Below, piece after piece: positions 36,909-45,845 of a stretch of DNA of 64,000 nucleotides (within the stretch, counting starts at the first letter, position 1; each line of letters opens with the position of its first letter). Origin of the DNA: Gemmatimonadaceae bacterium (GTDB lineage: Bacteria; Gemmatimonadota; Gemmatimonadetes; Gemmatimonadales; Gemmatimonadaceae). Made by a program: the position numbers and the translations under genes. The notes beneath the pieces were generated by a model. It did no database searches. It was given only the letters and a program-made list of their open reading frames with translations, and was not told the DNA's origin. The stretch spans positions 1 to 64,000 of the forward strand of contig JANYHT010000062.1 in NCBI GenBank assembly GCA_025358925.1, in the 5' to 3' direction.

Positions 36909-38719
36909 GTGAACGCGTGGCTGGTGCGACGCTCGTCACGCCGCCGCGCAAAGGATTTGCGTCGCCGAGGCCGCTCGCGCGGCTCATGCCACTGTTGGCA
37001 CCTTATCGCGCCCGACTCGCCGTTGCCTTCGTGTGCTTGGTCATTGCGGCGTGCGCTGGCTTGGTTTTTCCACGCGTGTTGCAATATCTCCTCGACGCGG
37101 CCTTCGTGTTCAAAGATCGGAGCGCGTTAGATCGCATTGCGCTCATGCTGCTTGGCATCTTTGCTGTGCAAGCGCTGATGAATTTTACGCAAGTCTATCT
37201 GCTCAGTGCGACGACGGAGCGTGTCGTTGCACAGTTGCGGCAAAATACCTTTGCACATCTCATTCGACTGTCGCCGGCGTTTTTCACGGAGCGTCGCACG
37301 GGTGAATTGACAAGCCGCTTGTCAAGCGATTTGGGATTGCTGCAATCGTTGCTCAGCACGTGGGTGTCGGAGCTCTCGCGACAGACACTGTTCTTGATTG
37401 GCGGTATCGCGATGTTGTCGATCACCAATCCTGGACTGACGTTGACGACGTTAGCCGTCGTACCGCTGGTCGTGGGCGCCGCCATCGTATTTGGACGCGC
37501 GCTACGCAAAGCGAGCACCGGTGTGCAGGACAAAGTCGCGGAAGCGATGGGCACCGCGGACGAAGCGTTCGGCGCGATACGCACGGTGCAAAGCTTCACA
37601 CGCGAGGCAGAGGAGACGGCGCGCTTTAACGGCTTGTTGAACTCGATGGTGGATGCGGCGATTAAGCGCGCGAGGCTGCGCGCGTCGTTTTTCGGTATCG
37701 TGGGTTTTGTCGCGTTCGCCGCCGTTGTGGCCGTACTCTGGCAAGGTGGTGCTCAGGTGCTCGCCGGCCGACTGACGGCGGGCGCGTTGGTGTCCTTCTT
37801 GTTTTACTCGCTCACGGTTGCGGCAGCGATTGGTTCATTGGCGACCTTGTTCGGAAGTTTTCAGGAGGCGATTGGCGCCGCGACTCGCGTCTTTGAACTC
37901 CTCGATTCCGTTGCCTCGGTGCGTGAGCCGATACATCCGGTGCAACTGCTGCAGGCCGTGCGTGGTGCTGTGTCGTTCGAACAAGTGAGTTTCGCCTACG
38001 CCGCCGATTTGCCGCCTGTTATCCGAGACGTCACGCTCGTGATCACTCCCGGCGAGGTAGTAGCGCTGGTTGGCCGCTCCGGCGCCGGAAAGACGACGCT
38101 CTCCAGTTTGTTGCCGCGGTTTTGGGATGTGAGCGACGGACGCATTACGCTCGACGGTGTTGACGTACGCGCGCTTTCGCTCGCAACATTGCGTAGTGCG
38201 ATTGGTATTGTGCCGCAAGAACCCGTGCTTTTTAGCGGCACCATTCGCGACAACATCGCGTACGCGCGGCCCGACGCCACGGACGATGACATTCTCCACG
38301 CCGCACGTGCTGCGCACGCATGGGAGTTTATCGAACGGCTGCCGGAGCAATGGCAGACTCGGGTCGGTGAACGTGGCGTGAAACTGTCTGGTGGTCAACG
38401 ACAGCGTATCGCGATCGCGCGTGTGTTTTTGCGCGATCCGGCCGTCGTGGTGCTGGACGAAGCAACATCGAGTCTTGACACGGAAAGCGAACAGCTGGTT
38501 GAGGCCGCGCTGGAGCGCCTGTTACAGGGTCGCACCACGTTGATCATCGCGCATCGATTGAGCACGGTACGTCGCGCGGATCGCGTGGTCGTGATGGACA
38601 ATGGCGCGATTGTCGAAACGGGACGACACGACGAATTGGTGGCGCGCGATGGCGGACTCTATGCGCGCCTCTACAATGGTCAAGTGCCAGCACTGTCCGT
38701 GGTTCGCGCCGACGCATAG
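36905..38719 (+). CDS. ABC exporter with fused membrane and ATPase domains (MsbA-like)
   Basis: 604 residues. Six membrane helices (about 30-320) are followed by an ATPase with Walker A 'GRSGAGKTT', Q-loop 'IVPQEPVLFSGTIRDNIAYA', signature 'LSGGQRQRIAIAR', Walker B 'VVVLDEATSSLD' and switch His in 'LIIAHRLSTV'. It works as a homodimer or with a partner and exports a lipid or hydrophobic compound; its coupling to ctaAB (GTG start overlapping the ctaB stop) suggests a link to heme or oxidase assembly but does not prove it. The substrate is not predictable. Confidence 0.9.
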   Translation: MSERVAGATLVTPPRKGFASPRPLARLMPLLAPYRARLAVAFVCLVIAACAGLVFPRVLQYLLDAAFVFKDRSALDRIALMLLGIFAVQALMNFTQVYLLSATTERVVAQLRQNTFAHLIRLSPAFFTERRTGELTSRLSSDLGLLQSLLSTWVSELSRQTLFLIGGIAMLSITNPGLTLTTLAVVPLVVGAAIVFGRALRKASTGVQDKVAEAMGTADEAFGAIRTVQSFTREAEETARFNGLLNSMVDAAIKRARLRASFFGIVGFVAFAAVVAVLWQGGAQVLAGRLTAGALVSFLFYSLTVAAAIGSLATLFGSFQEAIGAATRVFELLDSVASVREPIHPVQLLQAVRGAVSFEQVSFAYAADLPPVIRDVTLVITPGEVVALVGRSGAGKTTLSSLLPRFWDVSDGRITLDGVDVRALSLATLRSAIGIVPQEPVLFSGTIRDNIAYARPDATDDDILHAARAAHAWEFIERLPEQWQTRVGERGVKLSGGQRQRIAIARVFLRDPAVVVLDEATSSLDTESEQLVEAALERLLQGRTTLIIAHRLSTVRRADRVVVMDNGAIVETGRHDELVARDGGLYARLYNGQVPALSVVRADA

Positions 38720-38733
38720 CGTCGGCAATACCC

Positions 38734-39567
38734 TTAGTCGAACTTCAGTTCGACGCGCGTTTCTACACCGACGGTAATGTGCACTGCGCGCGATTGTGTG
38801 CCTAATTTTTCGCTCCAGGCGACAAGCGTGTACGTGCCCGTCGGCACACCATCAAACCGAAACTGCCCGTCGTCGGCTGTTATGATGACGAACGGATGCG
38901 GCGTGACCGCCAGCCACCCGTGGACCCACGGATGTAAGTCATCGCGCACTTCGACCAGTCCGGGTGTTGACGCGACCAGCGAGGTCGGCACCACTTGTCC
39001 GGCGTCATTAAATCGCACCGTTTCGCGCAGCGCGTTTACGCGACCCGCGTCGCTGAAGCGCAATCGCGACGTCATCGCGTCGAGCGAGGACACGAGCACC
39101 GTGCCTCCGACCGCCACCCGCTGCAGGCGTGGTATGAGCTTGCATCCACCAAGCCGGAGCGTGATGCGACGCGGCGTAATATCGGCTGGGCCCGTTGTCA
39201 CGCCGACGAGCCAGACGACCGCGTTGCCAACGCCATCAGCGCGTGAGGGAACGACGGTTTCCGCAAATGGCTTGCACGCCGTCAGATCATGTGTTGGCTC
39301 AATGGTGGCGTCGAGTGAAACACGACCGCCACCAACGAGGCGACCAGCGAGAGCACCGGCACGCGCACCGACGGGCGATGTTTGCACCACGTAGGTCGTG
39401 CCATCCACGCCACCAGCGGCGTGCGATAGCGACAAGAGCGCGCTGTCGGTGAAACCCACATGACGCTGTTGTTCGATCACACCGTTGTTGGTGTGCGACG
39501 CGACGGCGCGTGAATCGCCGCAAGCCATCGCGCCCAGCGCTACAACAAACAGCACCATCGATCGCAC
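38734..39567 (-). CDS. Lipoprotein with carboxypeptidase-regulatory/cupredoxin-like C-terminus
   Basis: 277 residues. The N-terminus 'MVLFVVALGAMACGDSRA' is a lipoprotein signal with Cys in 'GAMAC'. The body has a beta-rich region with 'NAVVWLVGVTTGPADI' and 'LGGCKLIPRLQRVAVGGTVL', followed by 'HPWVHGWLAVTPHPFVIITA' and a CarboxypepD-like end 'GQFRFDGVPTGTYTLVAWSE'. I recall the same order in plastocyanin-like proteins near methylamine-utilisation and cytochrome genes, where the His may bind copper. It begins four bases after the M24 peptidase gene stops, on the same strand. Role unknown. Confidence 0.7.
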   Translation of the reverse strand: MRSMVLFVVALGAMACGDSRAVASHTNNGVIEQQRHVGFTDSALLSLSHAAGGVDGTTYVVQTSPVGARAGALAGRLVGGGRVSLDATIEPTHDLTACKPFAETVVPSRADGVGNAVVWLVGVTTGPADITPRRITLRLGGCKLIPRLQRVAVGGTVLVSSLDAMTSRLRFSDAGRVNALRETVRFNDAGQVVPTSLVASTPGLVEVRDDLHPWVHGWLAVTPHPFVIITADDGQFRFDGVPTGTYTLVAWSEKLGTQSRAVHITVGVETRVELKFD

Positions 39568-39571
39568 GATG

Positions 39572-40753
39572 CTACATCACCATCAGATCGCGTTGCGGCG
39601 TGGTCGGCGTCACCAACAACGCGTCCTCACCAACATACGCGTTGACTTCGCTGCGCACACCAAGTTCCCCAGGCAAATAAATTCCAGGCTCGATAGAAAA
39701 CCCAACGCCTGGTATAAGCAGCCGATCATCGCGCGATTCGAGATTGTCGATCTGCGGCCCCGAACCGTGCAGGTCGCGCGCATCGATACTGTGCCCCGTG
39801 CGATGCCAGAATTGCGAGCCGAAGCCACGCGCGGTAATGATCGCGCGTGCCGCGTCATCGGCTTCACCGCCGTGCACCGCCACGCCTGATGTAATACGCG
39901 ACGACAGCAATGCTAACGCGGCATCCCGCGCGTCGCGCACCGCCTCCCACACCGTGACAACCCGCGAGGACGGCGCGCCAAACGATGCCATCCACGTTTG
40001 ATCCGCATACACGCCCCCGTTGCGTTCACGCGCCCACAAGTCAATCAGCAGTGTATCACCGCGCTGCAAAAACCGCGGTGCCGTCGCTGTGGGGTTGTAG
40101 TGTGGATTTGCCGCGTTTTCCGATGCCGCAACGTCTGGACCATGATCCGTCTCCAACCCTGCCCGCTCAAACGCGGCAAGAATACGTTCTTGCAGCTGAT
40201 GCTCGGCAATTGGCGCACCGTCCGCCACCATCGCACCTGCGTGCGCGACCGCCTCATGCGCGATGAAGGCAATCTGTTCCGCGGCACGCATGTGCGACGC
40301 GAGCTGCGACGGCGTCCATGTCGCGTACATCCGCGCGACGAGCTCACCAGAGCACACGACGGTCGCACCCGCCGCACGCACCATTTCTAACACGCCCGCC
40401 GGAATGCGATCGAGATAGGGAATAGCATCGCCGGCAGAGTATTCCATCGCGACGCGTTTTCCGGCGACCAGCGCGTGCACCTCCGCTTCGAGGGCCCGCC
40501 ATCCGGTATACGTTCGTACGGGCCATGCTTTTGGCCAATGCACCCACGGATTTGGTTCAATGGCATGGGCAATGCCAATCGGCGTACCTTCACGCGGTAT
40601 GAGCGCAAAAATACGGCGCGTGACGAGTCCTTCGAAACCGAGGAGTCCTTGCGCGATGGCATTGGTGCCACGGAAATCGTACAGCAACCACCCGTCGAGA
40701 TTTGCATCGACCAGCAGGCGTTGTATCTCGGGAAGCGATTCAGGAGTGAGCAT
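39572..40753 (-). CDS. M24-family metallopeptidase (Xaa-Pro aminopeptidase-like)
   Basis: 393 residues with an N-terminal creatinase-like domain (1-150) and a C-terminal pita-bread catalytic domain. Expected metal ligands can be seen: Asp in 'LLIDLWARERNGGVYADQTW', His in 'QFWHRTGHSIDARDLHG', and Glu in 'FSIEPGIYLPGELGVRSEVN'. Such enzymes remove the N-terminal residue before proline or act on modified dipeptides. 'LWARERNGGVYAD' spaces the two Asp normally. No signal peptide, so cytoplasmic. The start ATG at 40753 lies 42 bases after the V4R-like gene. Confidence 0.88.
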   Translation of the reverse strand: MLTPESLPEIQRLLVDANLDGWLLYDFRGTNAIAQGLLGFEGLVTRRIFALIPREGTPIGIAHAIEPNPWVHWPKAWPVRTYTGWRALEAEVHALVAGKRVAMEYSAGDAIPYLDRIPAGVLEMVRAAGATVVCSGELVARMYATWTPSQLASHMRAAEQIAFIAHEAVAHAGAMVADGAPIAEHQLQERILAAFERAGLETDHGPDVAASENAANPHYNPTATAPRFLQRGDTLLIDLWARERNGGVYADQTWMASFGAPSSRVVTVWEAVRDARDAALALLSSRITSGVAVHGGEADDAARAIITARGFGSQFWHRTGHSIDARDLHGSGPQIDNLESRDDRLLIPGVGFSIEPGIYLPGELGVRSEVNAYVGEDALLVTPTTPQRDLMVM

Positions 40754-40795
40754 AGCAACTCGGCAACAGATGCATCAGCATCCGGCAAAAGACAC

Positions 40796-41470
40796 CTAAT
40801 GTCGACGCCAGTCCGCGCGCCATTGGCAGTGCGCATCACCGCGCGAACGACACATCACGTGCTCGACTGCGCCGTCGACTCCAGCTAAAACATGCAATGC
40901 TTCGCGAAATGCTGCTTCGTACAAACCGCATCCAGCAGCGCGAGGCGCCGCATCGGCAGACACAGGCGCGCGCACGTCTAATACCAACGCGGTCCCGTTG
41001 CGTACCAGTATCCCGTCCATGAATCGCTTGAAGACACGTCGCAACACGCGCAGGGCGATGGGCCGACCGATGAGCGCGGGCATCGACGTGCCGGCGTTAC
41101 GCTGCGTTGCCCCGACGGTGGCGATTGCCAAACGCGCCCAGCGTCGACCCGCTTCACGAAAGGCGATATCCGCATCCGGACGGCGACCAATGAGTCGCGA
41201 AAGCGCGAGCACTTCGTCAAATGGCACCCGCTGCTGACGTTTGACGTTCTCGCTGTACCGGCGAATTTGCTGATAGACGGTGTCGCTCAGGCCCAACCGT
41301 TTGTTGCGTAATTCATGCACGAGTTCGGCGTCCAACTCCGCTTCCGGTGTATCAATCAGTTTCACGGCTTCCAACAGCGCGAGCGGAAGACGGGCGTCCA
41401 GCGGGCCACCGGCGAGGGGCAATGCGGGAACGCCGTGCGGAGTGGCACGGGGTGCGGAATTATCGATCAT
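40796..41470 (-). CDS. V4R-domain-like protein, 224 aa
   Basis: The C-terminal third ('CGLYEAAFREALHVLAGVDG' then 'EHVMCRSRGDAHCQW') matches the pattern of V4R (4-vinyl-reductase-type) small-molecule-binding domains, including the Cys-x-G-x-x-x-C motif. The N-terminal part is helical and basic and not recognised. The start at 41470 is preferred because the longer frame (to 41548) has no plausible N-terminus. V4R domains bind aromatic or chlorin-like ligands and often sit in regulators, so a sensing role is possible. Family call is tentative. Confidence 0.6.
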   Translation of the reverse strand: MIDNSAPRATPHGVPALPLAGGPLDARLPLALLEAVKLIDTPEAELDAELVHELRNKRLGLSDTVYQQIRRYSENVKRQQRVPFDEVLALSRLIGRRPDADIAFREAGRRWARLAIATVGATQRNAGTSMPALIGRPIALRVLRRVFKRFMDGILVRNGTALVLDVRAPVSADAAPRAAGCGLYEAAFREALHVLAGVDGAVEHVMCRSRGDAHCQWRADWRRH

Positions 41471-41574
41471 GTGGGGCACGTGCGGCGAAGCTAACGTGTC
41501 GCAGGTCACCGATACAAGCGCCTGGCGAGCGAACGTTCGAGCTCTCATAACGTGGTGCGCAACATTCTTCCCGC

Positions 41575-41835
41575 TTGCGCTGCAGCGGTCCTTTGCGCAG
41601 CCTTGCGAGCGACTTACTTCCGCCTTCCGCCGACGCCGTGTTATTGCGCATGCGACACGATCATCTCGCCGACCCGCTCAACACCGCGACGCGCACGGTT
41701 AACGAGTGCGCGCTGCTGCGAGCGCCGCTGTTGCGACATCTCGACCACGAGCTCGATGGCGCGCAAGCGAATGGCGTGGTCCGTTGGCGATTTCCGACGC
41801 TCCCGACTTTGACGCCCGGACATTTACCGTTGTGA
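41575..41835 (+). CDS. Hypothetical small protein, 86 aa
   Basis: The frame starting with TTG at 41575 has a coding-like third-position bias and reads '...LRMRHDHLADPLNTATRTVN' and 'ALLRAPLLRHLDHELDGAQA', a mostly helical, soluble product. It ends 20 bases before the likely start of the DUF92 gene on the same strand. No family is recognised, and the true start may be elsewhere, as no ATG is present near the 5' end. It could be the remnant of a longer gene. Confidence 0.35.
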   Translation: MRCSGPLRSLASDLLPPSADAVLLRMRHDHLADPLNTATRTVNECALLRAPLLRHLDHELDGAQANGVVRWRFPTLPTLTPGHLPL

Positions 41836-41855
41836 TATTTTCGGTCCAGCCAGCG

Positions 41856-42680
41856 ATGAGTACCGCGGTTGCTGTCGCGGGCATAATCGCGCTGGGTGCG
41901 TGGCGCAGCAAAAGCTTGACTCAGAACGGCGCTTTCGCGGCCTTCGCCGTTGGCGTGCTGGCCATGCGCGCGGGATGGGCATGGGGCGCGTTTCTCGTTG
42001 CCTGGTTCGCTATTGCTGCGCTCATATCGCGCGTCGGTCGTCGCGTGAAGGCCGCACGTATGTTCGGGGTGGTGGCGAAAGGCGCTGAGCGCGATGCCCG
42101 CCAAGTACTCGCGAACGGCGGGGTGTTTGCGTTTTGCGCAATGCTGACGCTGATCGTGGCGCAGATTGATGGATTCTCCATTGAGACGCATCGCCTGGTG
42201 GACATAGGTGTCGCCGCAGCCGCTACTGGTGCGTTAGCGGCTGCTGGCGCCGACACGTGGGCGACAGAATTTGGAACACTGATTGGCGGGACACCGTGGT
42301 CATTACGCGAACGTCGTCGTGTGCCGGTGGGAACGTCGGGTGCTCTGTCCGTCGCGGGCACACTGGCAGCCATCGCGGGTGGAATAGTTTTGGCCGCGCT
42401 CGCGGCTACGCTGCACATGATTCCGTTTACGGTCGCGCCCGCTGTCGCACTTTCTGCGGTGGCTGGCGCGTTTACTGATTCGCTGTTGGGTGCGTGGTGG
42501 CAAGATCGTCGCTGGTGTCCGCACTGTGTGATGCACACGGAACAGGTACAGCATGTGTGCGGCACGCGCACCGAGTGCACGGGCGGTATCGGGGTGCTGG
42601 ATAACGATGCGGTGAATTTTCTCTGTACGCTGGTTGGTGCGGCGCTCGCCGCCGCGACGGTGTTCACGCATCCCCGCTAA
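41856..42680 (+). CDS. DUF92 (TIGR00297-type) integral membrane protein
   Basis: 274 residues with about seven membrane helices. The family motif 'ADTWATEFGTLIGG' is clear, as are 'GTSGALSVAGTLAAIAGG' and the start region 'SKSLTQNGAFAAFAVGVLA'. Plant VTE6, which phosphorylates phytyl phosphate, belongs to this family, so a role in isoprenoid-alcohol phosphate salvage is possible but unproven. A Cys-rich loop with 'CPHCVMH' and 'CGTRTECTG' lies between the last helices and could bind zinc. The ATG at 41856 is chosen to start at helix 1; the frame is open back to 41706. Confidence 0.75.
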   Translation: MSTAVAVAGIIALGAWRSKSLTQNGAFAAFAVGVLAMRAGWAWGAFLVAWFAIAALISRVGRRVKAARMFGVVAKGAERDARQVLANGGVFAFCAMLTLIVAQIDGFSIETHRLVDIGVAAAATGALAAAGADTWATEFGTLIGGTPWSLRERRRVPVGTSGALSVAGTLAAIAGGIVLAALAATLHMIPFTVAPAVALSAVAGAFTDSLLGAWWQDRRWCPHCVMHTEQVQHVCGTRTECTGGIGVLDNDAVNFLCTLVGAALAAATVFTHPR

Positions 42681-42762
42681 CCGTCGTTGCGGACACTTCG
42701 CGGCGTCGCCCGCCGTTAACTTTCGACGCGCATCACTTTTCACACTTTAAGTCCCACTCTCT

Positions 42763-44067
42763 CTGTCCCAAATCATCGTCGTCGGCGGTGGTCCAGCCGG
42801 CTCGTCGACAGCGTGGCACTTGGCCAGCGCTGGGCTCGACGTTACGCTCGTTGACCGTGCGCGTTTTCCGCGTGCGAAACCATGCGCTGAATACGTGAGT
42901 CCCGAAGGCGCGCGCATTTTGCACGTGATGGGCGCGCTCGAAACACTGGAGCGCGGAACATCCGCCGCTCTGACTGGCATGGAGGTGCACGCGCCATCGG
43001 GCGACATCATTCGTGGTGAGTTCGTGGCGCAGCATGGGTTTCGTGGGTTTCGCGATAGCGGTCTCGGTGTGCGCCGCGAAATCTTGGATACCGTGTTGCT
43101 CAACTGTGCGCGTGCCGCAGGTGTAACCGTGATTGAAGAAGCCAAGGTGGACGATGTCTTGATGGATGGACGCGGGGTTGCAACAGGTGTACGACTGCGC
43201 ACGCGTGCGGGCGTGTCCGAGTTGCGCGGCTCGTTCGTTGTTGGTGCAGATGGATTGCGCTCGGTCGTCGCGCGTCGGCTAGGGCTCGCCCGCGCATCCC
43301 GATGGCCACGACGTGTTGCGTTGGTCGCGCATTTTCGCGGCGTGATGAGTGTGGGGACATTGGGCGAAATGCACGTATTCCGCGACGGATATGTAGGCAT
43401 TGCGTCGGTGGGCGATGGCGTCACCAACGTCGCATTGGTGGTGCCGAAGCAACTTGCCCGAACGATGGCCGGCGATACCGACGCGTTTCTGCACGCGTGG
43501 CTAAAAAAGCATCCAGCGTTGGCGCGCCGATTCGCGCTCGCCGAACGCGTGTCACCAGTTCGTGCAACGGGGCCGTTCGCGTCGCACGCCAAACACTCCT
43601 GGGCCCCCGGTGCAGCGCTGGTCGGTGATGCCGCGGATTTTTTCGATCCGTTCACCGGCGAAGGTATCTATTCGGCATTGCGCGGTGGTCAGATCGCCGC
43701 GCCATTTATCGTCGATGCCGTTACCGCCATACATCGCGGACGCCTCGATATGTCGGTCCATGCTCTCAAAGCATACGAGCATGCTCGCGGTCAGACATTT
43801 GCCGGAAAGTGGCGCGTGGAACGATTCATCAGCGCAGCAGTGGCTGTTCCATCCGTGATGAACGTCGCCGCACGGCTGCTTGGACGAAACGCCGACGTTG
43901 CCGACTTGCTGATTGGCGTGACCGGTGATTTTGTGCCGGCATCGGCATTGCTTTCGCCTCAGGTGTTGGCGCGATTATTCATTCCTCGTCTGCGGCGAAC
44001 CAGCCATCGCGTCCATGATCGTCAGTTGGCACGTACGGCGTCGATGGTAAAGCCGGAGCATGCATGA
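42763..44067 (+). CDS. FAD-dependent oxidoreductase (geranylgeranyl-reductase / monooxygenase-like)
   Basis: About 434 residues. The N-terminal Rossmann motif 'IIVVGGGPAGSSTAWHL', the 'GADGLRSVVARRLGL' (DG) motif and the 'GAALVGDAADFFDPFTGEGI' (GD) motif place it in the geranylgeranyl-reductase/aromatic hydroxylase superfamily. A TAA stop is only six codons before the Rossmann strand, and no ATG, GTG or TTG lies between; the only near-cognate start is CTG at 42763. TTG at 42820 would cut off the FAD motif. It opens a run of five tightly spaced genes and overlaps the flavin reductase by ATGA. Confidence 0.82.
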   Translation: MSQIIVVGGGPAGSSTAWHLASAGLDVTLVDRARFPRAKPCAEYVSPEGARILHVMGALETLERGTSAALTGMEVHAPSGDIIRGEFVAQHGFRGFRDSGLGVRREILDTVLLNCARAAGVTVIEEAKVDDVLMDGRGVATGVRLRTRAGVSELRGSFVVGADGLRSVVARRLGLARASRWPRRVALVAHFRGVMSVGTLGEMHVFRDGYVGIASVGDGVTNVALVVPKQLARTMAGDTDAFLHAWLKKHPALARRFALAERVSPVRATGPFASHAKHSWAPGAALVGDAADFFDPFTGEGIYSALRGGQIAAPFIVDAVTAIHRGRLDMSVHALKAYEHARGQTFAGKWRVERFISAAVAVPSVMNVAARLLGRNADVADLLIGVTGDFVPASALLSPQVLARLFIPRLRRTSHRVHDRQLARTASMVKPEHA

Positions 44068-44540
44068 CCATTGACGATGATCTCTTCAAGTCGATCCTGG
44101 CACGTTTTGCATCGGGCATCACCATCGTCACGACGCGCGACGCCGACGGTCGAGATCACGGCATGACGGCGAGTGCATTTTCTTCGCTGAGTCTCGATCC
44201 ACCGCTCGTGCTCGTATGCATCGCAAACGATGCAACCATGGCACCCGTCGTCGCGACCGCGTCGTCGTTCGCTGTCAATATCTTGGCGGACTCGCAGGAG
44301 GCACTCTCACGCCGGTTCGCAGGGAAGCTCGATGATCGCTTCGCTGGAGTCGGTCATACGCGCGGCGAACTTGGCGATGCGATTCTCGACGACGTACTCG
44401 CGTGGATGCAATGTCGTATCGTTGCACGACATCCGGCAGGTGATCACGTCGTCGTGATCGGTGCGGTTGACGGGGCCGGTGCGCGCGACGCGCGACCATT
44501 GTTGTACTATCGTGGCGGTTACGCACAGCTGGAACGGTGA
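44064..44540 (+). CDS. Flavin reductase-like FMN-binding protein
   Basis: 158 residues, the usual size for the flavin reductase domain. 'LARFASGITIVTTRDADGRD' and 'GMTASAFSSLSLDPPLVLVC' are the standard FMN-binding signature, and 'FAVNILADSQEALSRRFAG' the following conserved helix. It uses NAD(P)H to reduce free flavin and usually feeds a two-component monooxygenase. Start overlaps the stop of the FAD oxidoreductase; the stop is four bases before the methyltransferase start. Confidence 0.9.
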   Translation: MTIDDDLFKSILARFASGITIVTTRDADGRDHGMTASAFSSLSLDPPLVLVCIANDATMAPVVATASSFAVNILADSQEALSRRFAGKLDDRFAGVGHTRGELGDAILDDVLAWMQCRIVARHPAGDHVVVIGAVDGAGARDARPLLYYRGGYAQLER

Positions 44541-44544
44541 GCTG

Positions 44545-45276
44545 ATGTTCGCGCTCACGCCGGCGCGACGTCGCGGCACTGAAATTCTCGATGATCCGTC
44601 GCAGAACGTGACCCTCGCTGTCCGTTCGCTGCGCGATATCGCGTTGTCGAATCGTCTCTTCGGCGGCCAGCGTGCGGTGTTGCGTGAACTCGCCCCCTTG
44701 CTGCAACAGCAACGCGTCATACAACGCGCGCGTGGTACGGACGCGCCGTACACGTTGCTCGATGTCGGGACGGGACTCGGCGATATTCCGTTGGTCGCCG
44801 TCGCCCGCGCCGCGCAATGGGGCGTTCGACTGTGGACGATCGGACTTGAACGCGATCCCTCCGTCGCGGCGGCAGCAGCCCTACGGTGTGCCGTTACACT
44901 GAGTGGCGACGCGCTGCAGCTGCCGTTCGCGGACCGCAGTATCGATGTTATCACGGTGTCCCAGGTACTGCATCACTTCGAAAGCCCGGCCGCTGAGGCA
45001 TTGCTGCGTGAATGTTCACGCGTCGCACGCGACGCCGTCATCATACACGATCTCCGTCGCAGTTGGTTGGCCGTTGCTGGACTCTGGAGCGTCTCCTTTC
45101 TGCTTGGCTTCCATGCCGTTAGTCGCAACGACGGCGTGGTCTCAATCCTGCGTGGATTCACTGTGGATGAGCTGCGCTCACTCGTGCAACGGGCTACCGG
45201 TCGCGCGGCCACCGTCCGACGTGCCCTTGGCTGGCGCATCACCGCAACGTGGCGCGTTGGGCTTTCATCTTCATGA
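44545..45276 (+). CDS. SAM-dependent class I methyltransferase
   Basis: 243 residues. The SAM-binding motif I is 'TLLDVGTGLGDIPLVAVARA', followed by 'SGDALQLPFADRSIDVITVS' (motifs II-III) and 'VLHHFESPAAEALLRE'. This is the UbiE/type-11 fold. The start at 44545 lies four bases after the flavin reductase stop; the longer frame runs into that gene. Substrate is unknown; from context it may methylate the product of the adjacent ketosynthase/oxidoreductase set. Confidence 0.85.
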   Translation: MFALTPARRRGTEILDDPSQNVTLAVRSLRDIALSNRLFGGQRAVLRELAPLLQQQRVIQRARGTDAPYTLLDVGTGLGDIPLVAVARAAQWGVRLWTIGLERDPSVAAAAALRCAVTLSGDALQLPFADRSIDVITVSQVLHHFESPAAEALLRECSRVARDAVIIHDLRRSWLAVAGLWSVSFLLGFHAVSRNDGVVSILRGFTVDELRSLVQRATGRAATVRRALGWRITATWRVGLSSS

Positions 45277-45356
45277 CGGCGATGTCAAACACTTTGAAGT
45301 CCGATCACGACTCGCGCACCAATTATGTCTTGGGGCCGCTCGCGAGTGATCGCCTG

Positions 45357-45845
45357 ATGACCACGGTGGATCAAGCGATTGTGCGCGCACCCGTGCAACG
45401 AATCTTCGAGATCGCGCGCGACGTTGAACATTGGCCCGCGTACTTGCCGCACTACCGGTTTGTGCGTTTTCTCCATCGCACACCTGATCGCGGTGGACTC
45501 GTCGAAATGGCCGCCAACCGTCCGTTCGGGCCATTGGGTTGGCCGACATGGTGGTTATCAGAAATGGCAGTGAACGAAGATGTGCCATGGGTGCGCTTCC
45601 GACACGTAGGCGGCCTGACGACGCGCATGGATGTCGAATGGAGTTTCACGATGGTCAACGAGGGGACGCTGGTGCGCATTGTTCATGTCTGGAACGGACC
45701 GACGTGGCCGTTCATTGGATCATTCGCCGCGACACAGGTCATTGGTCCAGTGTTTGTGCACGGCATCGCCTCTCGTACGCTCGCGGGGTTGGCGCGGGTA
45801 GCCGAACAAGCCAGTGCGCCGCGCGCATCGGTGGGCGCGCGATGA
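45357..45845 (+). CDS. SRPBCC/polyketide-cyclase-like protein
   Basis: 162 residues from the chosen ATG. 'VDQAIVRAPVQRIFEIARDV' at the N-terminus followed by 'EHWPAYLPHYRFVRFL' is the START/SRPBCC opening, and the fold ends with a long C-terminal helix ('GIASRTLAGLARVAEQAS'). Members include aromatase/cyclases of aromatic polyketide pathways and lipid carriers. An alternative start exists upstream ('MSNTLKSDHDS', about 45282). The stop overlaps the ketosynthase start (ATGA), which fits joint action. Confidence 0.78.
   Translation: MTTVDQAIVRAPVQRIFEIARDVEHWPAYLPHYRFVRFLHRTPDRGGLVEMAANRPFGPLGWPTWWLSEMAVNEDVPWVRFRHVGGLTTRMDVEWSFTMVNEGTLVRIVHVWNGPTWPFIGSFAATQVIGPVFVHGIASRTLAGLARVAEQASAPRASVGAR

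Noticed and set aside
38737-38752. Palindrome TCGAACTTCAGTTCGA
   Set aside because: It is part of the last codons of the lipoprotein gene, short, and without a T-run, so it is not called as a terminator.
42747-43655. Long minus-strand frame of 302 codons
   Set aside because: It lies antisense to the FAD oxidoreductase, is rich in Arg, Ser, Thr and Pro, has no recognisable domain, and mirrors the codon pattern of the real gene.
45539-45841. Upstream extension of the ketosynthase frame
   Set aside because: It overlaps the SRPBCC gene in another frame and the ATG at 45842, coupled to that gene's stop, starts exactly at the usual KAS N-terminus.
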